Below, in pieces: positions 45,647 to 54,523 of a stretch of DNA of 64,000 nucleotides. Under the pieces are notes generated by a model. The model saw only the letters and a program-made list of their open reading frames with translations, was not told the origin of the DNA and did no database searches. Location: positions 868,001-932,000 of the forward strand of contig VRMN01000002.1 of NCBI GenBank assembly GCA_008690995.1. The letters are read 5' to 3'. Each line of letters begins with the position of its first letter. The stretch's first letter is position 1. Source of the stretch: Porphyridium purpureum (Eukaryota; Rhodophyta; Bangiophyceae; Porphyridiales; Porphyridiaceae). Both the position numbers and the translations under genes were made by a program.

Positions 45647-46555
45647 ATGATGGAGGTGTCGTGGACGCCGCTCACAGGCAAACAGCAAGATGTGCAGAAC
45701 ATCCAGCGCCTCGTGATACCGGCCGTCTCTGTGGGCAACGTACCGCAATTGGCGCTGGATCTGCTACTGCATAACGTGCCTTGTCGTGCACCGGTGCCGA
45801 GTGCCGTGCTCCGATCGCCATTCGTGCTTCCGTGCGCAGGCGGATTCGATCTCGAAAGCAGCCAAAGTGATCAACCCGAGCATCGTGCTCCGCGCAGAAT
45901 CAGCACCAGCTTGCAGCTGTGTGAGCTGGATGTTCCTGGGCAAAGTTTGCACGTGATTCACCAGAGAGCGCCCGTCATGGCTGGCTGTGCGGCAGTGTAT
46001 GCGAAACAAATGGCCGAGTTCCTCAGCAGGGAGAGAATACAGGACGCTGTCTTACTTATGAGCTCTTCGGCTGCCGGGCGGCGCGACATGCACATGCACA
46101 CGCAGGCACAGCCGCAAAGGCCTTTTGATCTCAGAAGCCGTGTTTGGAGCATGATGACGTCGGCCATGGCAGGGACAGAGCTCGCCGGGCGAGCTTCCGA
46201 GACGCTGGGCGTGGAAATGTTGCGTGGAATGGGAGCGCTGGGTTGGAATCCAGCGCACGCGCGCGAGGAGGTGGCGACCGACGCCGAGGTGGACTCGTCT
46301 ACGCTGCCGTTGTTCTTCGCTGCGAGCAGGCCTGGTAGCTTTGTGCGGTGCCTTTTGGAAGAGTGCGAAAAGCTTGGATTTCCACTCCTTGTACTTGTCA
46401 TGTTTGTGCACGAAGGAGACAACACCTTGGAGGCAACGGCGATGGCTAGTACATTGTGCGATCTGCTCGATTTACCTAGATCTGATGCGTGGAAGATGCC
46501 ATCTTCATGGGAGTACGTGCTGGGGCCGCCGCCGAGTTCTGCCTTATACATGTAA
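45647..46555 (+). CDS. PSMG2: Proteasome assembly chaperone 2 (PAC2/PSMG2)
   Basis: 302 aa from the ATG at 45647 (MMEVSWTPLTGKQQDVQNIQ). This start places the conserved LVIPAVSVGNVPQLALDLLL about 22 residues in, as in human PSMG2 (LLMPAVSVGNVGQLAxDL). An ATG at 45599 is also in frame. Later segments fit the family: SLHVIHQRAPVMAGCAAVYA, ERIQDAVLLMSSSAAGRRD and FPLLVLVMFVHEGDNTLEA, which matches the C-terminal SEGDN motif. PAC1-PAC2 heterodimers guide assembly of 20S proteasome alpha rings. Confidence 0.88.
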   Translation: MMEVSWTPLTGKQQDVQNIQRLVIPAVSVGNVPQLALDLLLHNVPCRAPVPSAVLRSPFVLPCAGGFDLESSQSDQPEHRAPRRISTSLQLCELDVPGQSLHVIHQRAPVMAGCAAVYAKQMAEFLSRERIQDAVLLMSSSAAGRRDMHMHTQAQPQRPFDLRSRVWSMMTSAMAGTELAGRASETLGVEMLRGMGALGWNPAHAREEVATDAEVDSSTLPLFFAASRPGSFVRCLLEECEKLGFPLLVLVMFVHEGDNTLEATAMASTLCDLLDLPRSDAWKMPSSWEYVLGPPPSSALYM

Positions 46556-46612
46556 AATCATTAAACCACGTGCGACGCATTTCAAGAGGCGCATCCACGT
46601 TTGGCACTATGG

Positions 46613-49162
46613 CTACGTCTTTTCTAGATTTATGGAGAGCATGCGAGTAACAAGACTTGGCTCAACGATGCGAAGCAAATCACCGAGTTCAGCGACTGTA
46701 AACGCATCTGCGAGCTCGCGCCAATTCTCTACGAGAATCCCCGCAAGAACAGACTGATCAGCGCCTTGAAGCGTCCGCGCCAGCATGAGCATCACCGTCG
46801 GTAAAACTTCTTTCCTGACTAGATCCATCTCAAACTGACGCCCAAGCGAAGGGCACGACAAATCAGGAGCGCCACGGTTCGTATCCGCATCCACTTTTAC
46901 GTCCGGACGCAGCCAGCCCCCATCAAATTCAAGAATGCGCAACAAAGCGCTCGATACGCCTTCAGCGTTATGCGCACTCGAAGACCAATCCGCAGCGTGT
47001 GATTCAACGCCCCTGTCGTGACTCCAGATCTGGTACGCCTGAATCCCCTCCATGTAAGCCAGCCAGCACTGAAATTCGCGCTGAGCTTCCAAGACTTCAA
47101 AGTCATCTACTGACGAGATGCTTGCAAACAGAGCTTCCGGAATCCACTTGATTAGGTCCAATGCCGCCATCATGCGCTTCAAGAGCACAAATCGCCGAAT
47201 CGCAGTGTTGCAGTACCTTAAAGCATTCGTAGCGTCTTCCATGTCGGGGTACAAGAAGAACTCAATTGCACGAACAATGCATTCTACACTGAATACCTCG
47301 CTGCTAGCAAGCGCTGGCTCTTGCAGTTGTGACGCTCGTGTCGGCTGCGCAGCGTGCTCCAGGATCACAAACTTCTCATGCCACACCATTTCCACGCTTT
47401 GCTTGGCAGCAGCAAGCCGTACGCGTTCCATTTCTTCACTTTCACCTCCTTCACAAAGTACCTGAAGGCATAATGTCCTTCGTTGAACCAAGAAATCGGT
47501 CCGCATTGCCGACTTTTCTGCAATCAGGTCAAAGTACAGCGCATCTTTTAGAAGCGTTGCGATCAAGCGCGTTTGAGTGTCCGCCATGGTTGGAAAGACG
47601 CAATACCGCATCGCCAAAGTGTATACCTCTTGCAAGGAGTGCTCTTGCTCCGACGCACCAGTCGCGCCACTGCCACCACGGTGCTCCACGTACGCAACCG
47701 AGTCGAACAACACGGCGCAATACGAAGCTAGAATGGCATCAGAGTCTGCAACGCAGTACGTGACTGATTTTGGGTAGATTCTGCGCAGAAGTAGCAGCAT
47801 GTGCGCGCATGATCGTACCAACCAACTCACCTGCGAAGCGCAACACTCCTTCATAACGCGAACGAGCTCCACAAAGTTTGTCTTCCATGACGCTTCAGAA
47901 CAATCCCGGACGTGCAGCAAAGCGATTATTCCCAGCATACTGCGTGCATTTGTCCGACAGATGCCCGAAAGTTTGTCATCAAAGGCGCCCTTCTTCTGCG
48001 TGGCGAGAAACGCTTCCAAAATCTCGCTGTCTAAAATATCCGGTACATTAACACTGCTCATTGTATCTGCCGACTGTAACGTGTCGTCCATCGCCGTTTG
48101 ATTCACATTCGCATTTGCAGTCGCTTCTAAGATCATATCGATCCGGTCACGCAGGAGAATGACGAGACGCGCCCATACTTCGTCGTGGTATGACTCGCAC
48201 ACGTTAAGCAAAGTATCAAGCGACCCTCCAAACACACTGTACAGAGCGCGCTCATGCGGGCTAAGAAGTGCCGCGAATGCCGTGTCCGACAGACACAGTC
48301 GCCTCACAAGTGCACGATATGACGCCAGGCAACCTCCCGGCTGCCCGCGGGAATCACTTTGCGCGCTCGCGCCGAGCTCTTCAATCGATGGAGCCGAAGG
48401 CACACACGCTGCGCGCCAAGGTTGACCGGCTTCACGGCAGCAAAGCTGTATCTCATCTAATCGTCCGGCGCGTAGCAATTTAAAGCATTCCTTCATCAAG
48501 CGCATTTCAGCCTGGACTTCATGAGCCTGCCTGTCCTGGGGTTCGACTTTTGACAAGTAGTCTGGATCCGAGACAAACGCGCGTTTCTTGGCTGCGCGAG
48601 AATATGCAAGGCGATATGCCGGATCGTCAAGCGGCGCGAGGTCGGGGCCTCCGCTCCGATCCAATGCGTCGCCGGCCTCCTTCTGCAGCCATTCGATGAC
48701 GCGCCGGCACTTGAGAATGCCTGGATACGTTTGAACTTGTGGTATATCACCGTAAAAAGAGTGCCACAAATCTCGAGGCTTCCGCGTAGAGCCCATCACC
48801 GTCCGCAACGCCAGTGACCACAAATCATGTTCAAAAGCAAGTGACTCGGCCACTCCGTCCGGCGCATGATATGTCTGAGCACGAGCGGTCCCCGAACAAT
48901 AGTCGACGGCTTCAACCATCTTCACAAGAACTGCCTGTTGATCAGAGCCATCATCACCGTGCGCCGCGTCGTCATGCCAACTGGCGGACGAGTCTGCACC
49001 TTGCGCGCCGAGTGCAGCGACATAATCTAGCACAATATTCCCATGCAAACTCTGCAACTGCTGCTCGATCCCGACCACCAATCGCATGGGCATTGACGTG
49101 GGGAGCACATGTGCCGTTCCGCCGCCGTCTGCCAAGCTCCGAAGCGTCTGACCGACCATCAT
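46613..49162 (-). CDS. NUP107: Nucleoporin NUP107/Nup84
   Basis: 849 aa, mostly alpha-helical solenoid. The diagnostic N-terminal part is clear: RRVIEWLQKEAGDALDRSGG, DYLSKVEPQDRQAHEVQAEM and RLMKECFKLLRAGRLDEIQL followed by CCREAGQPWRAACV, matching the Nup107 signature LLRAGxxEEAxxLCxxxGQxWRAA. The C terminus has the expected DLIKWIPEALFAS and FQCWLAYMEGIQAYQIW segments. NUP107 is a core member of the Y-shaped Nup107-160 scaffold of the nuclear pore. Length fits (yeast Nup84 726, human 925). Confidence 0.9.
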   Translation of the reverse strand: MMVGQTLRSLADGGGTAHVLPTSMPMRLVVGIEQQLQSLHGNIVLDYVAALGAQGADSSASWHDDAAHGDDGSDQQAVLVKMVEAVDYCSGTARAQTYHAPDGVAESLAFEHDLWSLALRTVMGSTRKPRDLWHSFYGDIPQVQTYPGILKCRRVIEWLQKEAGDALDRSGGPDLAPLDDPAYRLAYSRAAKKRAFVSDPDYLSKVEPQDRQAHEVQAEMRLMKECFKLLRAGRLDEIQLCCREAGQPWRAACVPSAPSIEELGASAQSDSRGQPGGCLASYRALVRRLCLSDTAFAALLSPHERALYSVFGGSLDTLLNVCESYHDEVWARLVILLRDRIDMILEATANANVNQTAMDDTLQSADTMSSVNVPDILDSEILEAFLATQKKGAFDDKLSGICRTNARSMLGIIALLHVRDCSEASWKTNFVELVRVMKECCASQVSWLVRSCAHMLLLLRRIYPKSVTYCVADSDAILASYCAVLFDSVAYVEHRGGSGATGASEQEHSLQEVYTLAMRYCVFPTMADTQTRLIATLLKDALYFDLIAEKSAMRTDFLVQRRTLCLQVLCEGGESEEMERVRLAAAKQSVEMVWHEKFVILEHAAQPTRASQLQEPALASSEVFSVECIVRAIEFFLYPDMEDATNALRYCNTAIRRFVLLKRMMAALDLIKWIPEALFASISSVDDFEVLEAQREFQCWLAYMEGIQAYQIWSHDRGVESHAADWSSSAHNAEGVSSALLRILEFDGGWLRPDVKVDADTNRGAPDLSCPSLGRQFEMDLVRKEVLPTVMLMLARTLQGADQSVLAGILVENWRELADAFTVAELGDLLRIVEPSLVTRMLSINLEKT

Positions 49163-49347
49163 GCTCTACCCACACACACACGCTCCCTAGTCCACCAACC
49201 TCTGTCGACTCTGCGCACTTCCTTGTTCCCATTGTAAAAAAAATAGATTAAAATAACGCCACCCATGTGATAAAAAGGATAGAAAAAGAAAGTGTAGTGT
49301 ACAGTTGAACGCAGCACGAGAACGAACTAGAAATAAATATCATTAAG

Positions 49348-49355
49348 AATATATT
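49348..49355 (+). promoter_or_regulatory. TATA-like element upstream of the permuted tRNA gene
   Basis: AATATATT in an AT-rich stretch about 37 bases before the first tRNA-derived base. In Cyanidioschyzon, tRNA genes are reported to use upstream TATA-like elements; permuted genes have their internal boxes in reversed order. Confidence 0.35.
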
Positions 49356-49391
49356 ATTGTTAGAATTTCTATTCTCACAGCAGTTTGGCAA

Positions 49392-49491
49392 TGAGAAGAT
49401 CCCGGGTTCGAGGTGCTCAGCAGAGGAAGGTCCCGGTGGGAGCTTCTTGGAAGCCGCTCCTATGGCTAAGCGGTATAGCGTCTCACTAGTA
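49392..49491 (+). tRNA. Circularly permuted tRNA-Thr(AGU) with an insertion in the T loop
   Basis: The 3' half precedes the 5' half. 3' half: TGAGA (49392-49396, 3' anticodon stem), AGATC variable loop, CCGGG (49402-49406), TTCGA..., CCCGG (49432-49436), TGGGAGC (49437-49443, 3' acceptor) and discriminator T. An 11-nt spacer follows. 5' half: GCTCCTA (49456-49462, 5' acceptor), TG, GCTA-AGCGGTA-TAGC D arm, G26, TCTCA (49481-49485) and loop CTAGTA(A) with anticodon AGT. Every stem pairs: 7-bp acceptor (one G-U), 4-bp D, 5-bp anticodon, 5-bp T. Flanks TTTGGC (49384-49389) and GCCAAA (49493-49498) pair, giving a bulge-helix-bulge-like processing site at the anticodon loop. The T loop spans 25 nt instead of 7, implying an 18-nt ectopic intron. 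Confidence 0.88.
49412..49429 (+). other. Probable 18-nt ectopic intron in the tRNA T loop
   Basis: Between T-stem strands CCGGG and CCCGG are 25 nt starting TTCGAGG. A standard seven-base loop would be left if 18 nt were removed; the exact borders are ambiguous by a few bases (412-429 is one choice). Ectopic tRNA introns are known from Cyanidioschyzon. Confidence 0.55.
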
Positions 49492-49505
49492 AGCCAAAGT
49501 CTATC

Positions 49506-49510
49506 TTTTT
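49506..49510 (+). terminator. RNA polymerase III terminator (TTTTT)
   Basis: Five T residues eight bases after the 3' pairing flank of the permuted tRNA gene, at the expected place for Pol III termination of the pre-tRNA. Confidence 0.6.
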
Positions 49511-51109
49511 GCTCCGGCTTTCTCTTTTGGCCTCCTCAGACTTCCAAAGCCCATGAACCACTTTGTCATTCTGGTTCCAAGCTAGTCGCATATCATCGGC
49601 TTGTAACACTGCGCTCGTCTCGCCAACCAGTAATCCAACGGCACATGAAAGAGATCTCTCGCACTGTGCCAGAATCCACTTCTTCCTGTTCTGTCGAGTG
49701 CCTCCACTTGCAGGGTCTTCCGTGCACCTGTTTCGCTGCATCCTCCATGCCTTCATGGCGTGGTGAGTTCAAGCGGCGGCAAATGTTGGTCGTAGGTCAA
49801 GTCTGCGAATTTGCTTTTCTCCGGACAGGTTTCAGCAATATCGAGCAAGCACCAACACATGTTAACGCAAGAAACCCGCAACGCGAAAGGCGGAAAGCAA
49901 ATGCGCTGTCGTGGCTCTATTCTTGAAGCCAGTCGTTCCCCGGGCCCCACTTGAGATGCCAATGCCTCGTCACGTACTTTAAAAGTTCGGATAAGATCAC
50001 GGACAAAGTGGCTCCCGTTGAATGTACAAGGAGCACTCTTGACTCGTTCACGAGGCAGGGCCCCGCGTACGCTGCTTATCGACCGCAAAATCCCACCTCG
50101 ATGGATGAAAGGATTCTGTCGTTTTTCAGGAAAATAAAGTCAAATCCGACAAGCTGCGCAATCGATATCGGCACAGAAACTGGCCACGTCGCTCGACCTC
50201 TTGCAAAGGTCGAACTTTGGGACAGCAAAGTTGGCCAGTTGACCGGAAAGGCGCGTACTTCGTGCACACTGAGACGATTGATGGCTATGAAGTCAGGCTC
50301 GGCGACGTGACGTTCTACATGTTGATCAAGCTGCCCCAGAAGGCTCATACCGCCTCGTTACTCGAGCACAAATGGTCTGCTGGCTTCTTCGCGAAGTTTC
50401 ATCGTCTTTCACCTTCCCAGAAGCCAGACATCTTCTGCAGCCGCAGGGTCTTAACGCAATCACGGGCTATGGAATCTGCTCAACTTGTCGCAGCCACCGT
50501 GTGGCGAGCGAGCACTTGGCGCAGCCACGAAAGGACCTTGCTCGTCTCTCGGATGCATCGTGCGATCGCTCTGCTTTCGACTCTAAAAACACAAGTCTTG
50601 ATTACTGGCCGGTTCGAGAGAATGGTCGCTTCGATATTATTGATTCTCGACGGGTTTCTGCCACTGATTTTCTTTCGTCCGTGCCGACTTGATTCGTACA
50701 GCGCCGAAGTGACGGACTGTTCCGATGCTCCTGCATCGAGTGGCAGCGTGATGAATGGGCTATGGAACAAGTTGCAGTTGAGACACCCTCCGTTGCCATC
50801 ATCCTGTTGCCTGGACGCATTGTCCTTGTGCACATTCGACCAGTCTCCAATCCAAAGCGATCTCCTGTTTGAACCCATCCAGTCTCCACCATTTGTACCC
50901 GCGGCCGTGTTTACGTTGCACACGTGTGCGTCGACATGGTAGACGCGTTGCGTAGCAAACGGGTGACCTGCGTCTCCACTTGTCGAGCAACGTCCGGAAC
51001 GAAGTCTCCAATGTTGAAAATGATTCCCTGACTCAACGGGCAGCGCCACTAGCCGCACATCAATTTAGTGTATCCGCAAGCTCCACGGTTCTGCGTGCGT
51101 TGTCGACTG
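49511..51109. other. 1.6 kb without a confidently assigned gene
   Basis: Overlapping open frames occur on the plus strand (49951-50310, 50217-50942 and 50372-50692) and minus strand (50480-51058). Stretches such as FDSKNTSLDYWPVRENGRF and ETIDGYEVRLGDVTFYML look protein-like but lie in different frames, so a decayed or multi-exon gene is possible. On the minus strand, FNIGDFVPDVARQVE faintly resembles 2-oxoglutarate dioxygenases. None is strong enough to annotate. Confidence 0.35.
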
Positions 51110-53128
51110 ATGCGGCGCTCAAGTTTGCACGGCATGGCGATACTGGGATGGGTTGCACAGACTGGGTTACGATCACCTGGGTCTCTCTGTCCGCCGAAAT
51201 GCTGCGACAGAACACGCAGGTATCGACGCACTGCTTTTGCGCCCACTCGATTTGCGCGTGCCCTCCAGACCCGCGTGTCCTTGTCGCCTTCACGAGAAGC
51301 AGCGGTACCGACAGACGGGGTCGCCACGTCAGTTGCCGCGCCGAAGAAGGTTTGCGTGGTCTGGTTCAGGCGCGATTTGAGACTAGACGATAATCCTGCT
51401 CTGTATGCAGCGGTCGCCGAGCATAAGTATGACCTCGTCGTGCCATTGTTCATTGTCGGTGATGACCAGGACGAGCTGCCCGACGTGTTTGCCGCGACTT
51501 CGCGGTCATGCCGTGATCCCTTTGCGCATACTGCGCATTCAGTTTACTTGCAGAGTAGTCTTCAATCCTTCAGCCGCCGGTTAAAGGAACTTGGTGGCGC
51601 TGGACTCCATGTGGTGCAACGCGGTGACCAGACGGTGGCGGCTGTATTGAAAGCAGTTTGCGATTCAGCAAAGAGCACCGCTGTTTTTTTCAATGCGCGA
51701 TATGAACATGGCTGTGCTCAGCAGGATGAGCGGACGATTGCTGCGTTGAGTCGACAAGGCATCATAGTGCACCGGTGCATGGGTGACCTCTTGTTCGACC
51801 CTGCTCGCATTGCGACGGCGCAGCAACGCCAGACAAGACGAACAACACACCAGCAAGATATTGAAGAATCGGACAAGAATAGAAAATTCGCGCACTGGGG
51901 TACGCTGACATGGTTCAAACGACTTGCAGAGTCAAGCACACCATCGTCACATCACGCCGCCTTGGTTCCACCAATCCACTCTTTCTCAGCGCTTGAGATT
52001 CATACTTTGAAGGAACAGAGCGAGCGAATATTACATACTCCTTTGCGGCGTTGGGGGACCAAAGTCATGCAATATTGGGAACCCGGAGAGCAAACGGCAC
52101 AGAAAGCGTTGCGAGAATTTATCGATAATGGCGGACTTTCGGCATACGAACGAAGCAAATCACGCGCAGATATGACTGGTGCCGTATCTAAGCTGAGTAT
52201 GCGTTTGAGGTGTGGGGAACTGTCTCCTCGCACGGTGCAGAATGCGTTTGAAAAAGCCAATGTGCGCCATCGTGCTCCAATCCTGTCGCGGAGGCTGTAC
52301 TGGCGCGACCTGGCGTACTTTCAATTAGCCTTGTTTTCGGATCCTTTGGAACCCATTCGTCCGCAGTACCGCGAGCAGACTTGGCCAGGTACAAAAGAGC
52401 AAGCAGACGCATGGATCCGAGGGCAAACGGGCTACCCCTTAGTCGACGCCGCCATGCGTGAGCTCTGGGAAACCGGGTGGATGTCGCAAAACGTTCGAAT
52501 GATTGCGGCGAGCTTTTTGGTACATATACTGGGCGTGCATTGGCATGTAGGCCTGCGTCATTTCCACAATGCGCTTGTCGATGCAGACGTTGCGATCAAC
52601 ACCATGATGTGGCGCAATGCAGCCGGCGTAGGCGTGGACTCGTGGAATTTTTCTCTCGATCCTGTATCAGACAGTCGATTTGTGGACCCGACTGGTGCGT
52701 ATGTGCGCCGATGGATACCCGAACTTGCTCACTTACCGAATGAGCATCTGCATGCGCCGTGGCTAGCATCGAGCCGCGAAGGCTTGAACTATCCGGAACG
52801 GATCGTCACAGATCTGAAATCGGCACGGGAGCGCATGATGGATTTTTTCCGACAAGCCAAAATCCGGCATCACGCCACGTCATCGGTGTCTTGCAACGAG
52901 CGAGGGTATGATCTTGTGCGGGTGCCAGGTACCAAATCCGAGACCGTGCTCTTCACGCTGCCTTTTTTGCGCAAGGCTGTCCCAAAGGCGCAAGGTATGA
53001 CCGAAGCCACGGCGCAGTCTGTGTCGAGCAAATCGCGGAAGCATGGGCCGAAGAAACCGAGCAAGACAGCATCAAGCAGGTCCTCGGAGAAACGCGCCTT
53101 GACGCGTCAACTGCGCGACTTATCTTAA
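51110..53128 (+). CDS. Cryptochrome/photolyase family flavoprotein
   Basis: 672 aa from the ATG at 51110 (another at 51134); earlier codons lack ATG. A long Arg/Ser/Cys-rich leader of ~95 residues may be an organelle signal. KVCVVWFRRDLRLDDNPALY starts the alpha/beta antenna domain. The FAD domain includes WFKRLAESSTP, LSMRLRCGELSPRTV and RLYWRDLAYFQLALF, then GYPLVDAAMRELWETGWMSQ, FHNALVDADVAINTMMWRN, GVGVDSWNFSLDPVSD and DPTGAYVRRWIPEL. This is the standard CPF core of a class I/III or plant-like member. Whether it repairs CPD lesions or senses blue light is not decidable from sequence. The C-terminal ~90 residues are basic and disordered. Confidence 0.88.
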   Translation: MRRSSLHGMAILGWVAQTGLRSPGSLCPPKCCDRTRRYRRTAFAPTRFARALQTRVSLSPSREAAVPTDGVATSVAAPKKVCVVWFRRDLRLDDNPALYAAVAEHKYDLVVPLFIVGDDQDELPDVFAATSRSCRDPFAHTAHSVYLQSSLQSFSRRLKELGGAGLHVVQRGDQTVAAVLKAVCDSAKSTAVFFNARYEHGCAQQDERTIAALSRQGIIVHRCMGDLLFDPARIATAQQRQTRRTTHQQDIEESDKNRKFAHWGTLTWFKRLAESSTPSSHHAALVPPIHSFSALEIHTLKEQSERILHTPLRRWGTKVMQYWEPGEQTAQKALREFIDNGGLSAYERSKSRADMTGAVSKLSMRLRCGELSPRTVQNAFEKANVRHRAPILSRRLYWRDLAYFQLALFSDPLEPIRPQYREQTWPGTKEQADAWIRGQTGYPLVDAAMRELWETGWMSQNVRMIAASFLVHILGVHWHVGLRHFHNALVDADVAINTMMWRNAAGVGVDSWNFSLDPVSDSRFVDPTGAYVRRWIPELAHLPNEHLHAPWLASSREGLNYPERIVTDLKSARERMMDFFRQAKIRHHATSSVSCNERGYDLVRVPGTKSETVLFTLPFLRKAVPKAQGMTEATAQSVSSKSRKHGPKKPSKTASSRSSEKRALTRQLRDLS

Positions 53129-53131
53129 TGG

Positions 53132-53153
53132 TAAACGGTTTGAACCGTTTTCG
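53132..53153. terminator. Perfect inverted repeat after the photolyase stop
   Basis: AAACGGTT-TG-AACCGTTT, an 8-bp perfect inverted repeat with a 2-nt spacer (about 53134-53151), located 5-25 bases after the stop codon. It may act in 3'-end formation or be a degenerate relative of the GGTT/AACC clusters seen elsewhere. Confidence 0.3.
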
Positions 53154-53264
53154 TAATTTTCGTTTCCTTCTGAGCGGTGGAAGTGGGAACGCGCGTTGGG
53201 GTAGAAGCGCAGAAGAAAGACTAGACTTCGCGCGTGGCGTTGGCTTCGGCTGCGGCTTGAGTTC

Positions 53265-53678
53265 ATGGCAGTTCTAACATCTGTTGACTCCCCGCTGGAT
53301 CAGGTTTCAGCGGGGACGGCAGGTGCGATTTTGTCGCTGTACTCGACGGCGTCGCGCTGGTTCGTGACAGCGTGTATTGGGCGTGTGCTGGTGGCTTCGT
53401 TCCCCGACAGCGTGCGCTCGCAGTTGAAGATGCAGCTGCGCCCGTTGTACCTTATCTGTGATCCGGTGTTTGAGAGCTGCAAGATTGCCGTCCCAGCCCT
53501 TCGCAGGGCGGCCGCATTAACTGGAGTGGATCTGACTCCGATTCTGGTCATTGTGGCCTTTCAGACCTTGTCAGTCTCTTCTCGCGCTCTGGGTGCTGAA
53601 GTGCCCGCAAGTGAAATGGGTCCAAATTCTAAGGCTGACGGAAGAAAATCCCGCTCCGTCAGGCGACGATCCTTTTAA
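53265..53678 (+). CDS. YggT/Ycf19-family membrane protein
   Basis: 137 aa. The pattern AILSLYSTASRWFVTACIGR, VASFPDSVRSQLKMQL, RPLYLICDPVFESCKIAVPA and GVDLTPILVIVAFQTLSV matches YggT/Ycf19: two membrane segments flanking a conserved L..xxDPxL..xRxxxP..xGxDxSP motif. In most red algae ycf19 is plastid-encoded; this is a nuclear copy, with only a short N-terminal extension, so its targeting is unclear. The C terminus is basic. Confidence 0.82.
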   Translation: MAVLTSVDSPLDQVSAGTAGAILSLYSTASRWFVTACIGRVLVASFPDSVRSQLKMQLRPLYLICDPVFESCKIAVPALRRAAALTGVDLTPILVIVAFQTLSVSSRALGAEVPASEMGPNSKADGRKSRSVRRRSF

Positions 53679-53854
53679 CGTCTCCGATTCGAGGCGCGAT
53701 ATCGTGCTGGGCTGGAATCCTGTACTAGTATGCACGTAAGGGGCCGCTGCGAATCTGCTCAGAAGGACTTCTATGACTTGCGCATCTTAGGGTCCGGTTG
53801 CTTTGCGGCCAGGGTAAACACGAAAAACGATCCGAACAAAGCTTCAGGTATACT

Positions 53855-54349
53855 TCAGGTATATATCAGATAGTTTGGCAGCTTGATCGATACGAAAACA
53901 TTGATCATCTTGTAGCAGCCCAAAAAGAGCACTGCCCCAGTCCCGATGGCAACCAGCTGCATGTTACGGCTGAATCCCATCTTGCTACCCAAACTGGGCG
54001 CCTGGTCGATCAGGATGACTCCTAGTGTCCCGAGCATGTAGAACAATCCGCCCGTCATACCTTCCGTAATGGTCTGCGCACCGTACCGCTTCATCACGGC
54101 CTGTGGTCGCTGAAGACCGGTTGCGGGATCCATCTCCATCGTCACGCTGGGCGGCTTTTCCAGAATGTTGTAGATCGTGCCAGACTGCACGATGTAAAAC
54201 GACAAGAGGAGGAGCAGCAGCACGGTCAACGAGGACGGTCGCCACCACGCCGTCCCTTCCTCCGAGGACGGCCCGCGCAGCCGTATTTTTGGCGCGCGCA
54301 GCACATGCCGAAATGCCAGCAGTAGCCCCTCAAGCACAAGATCCTTCAT
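53855..54349 (-). CDS. OSTC: OSTC/DC2-like oligosaccharyltransferase subunit
   Basis: 164 aa, close to human OSTC (149). FRHVLRAPKIRLRGPS corresponds to VLECPNLKLKKPP. RPSSLTVLLLLLLSFYIVQS with GTIYNILEKPPSV matches the first helix and the conserved IYDVIVEPPSVG loop. QRPQAVMKRYGAQTITEGMT, the hydrophobic GGLFYMLGTLGVILIDQAPS, and the ending SIKLPNYLIYT (human MKLPGYLM) complete the match. OSTC links the STT3A-type OST complex to the translocon. It pairs functionally with RPN1 and ALG12 in this window. It shares a 174-bp divergent promoter with the acidic protein gene. Confidence 0.9.
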   Translation of the reverse strand: MKDLVLEGLLLAFRHVLRAPKIRLRGPSSEEGTAWWRPSSLTVLLLLLLSFYIVQSGTIYNILEKPPSVTMEMDPATGLQRPQAVMKRYGAQTITEGMTGGLFYMLGTLGVILIDQAPSLGSKMGFSRNMQLVAIGTGAVLFLGCYKMINVFVSIKLPNYLIYT

Positions 54350-54523
54350 TCTACCTTGCTACCTGGTCCAAACTTGGAGATCGGTTTAGGAATTGAAGCG
54401 AACAAGGCTTTCGCGCAAGGGATAAGACAGTCGTGCGAACGTCTAGCGCATGCTTTGGTGTGGCATTGTGACTCGTTTCGTCTGCCTCGTCATCTCTTGA
54501 GCCGGTGCCTTGATGCGATCACG

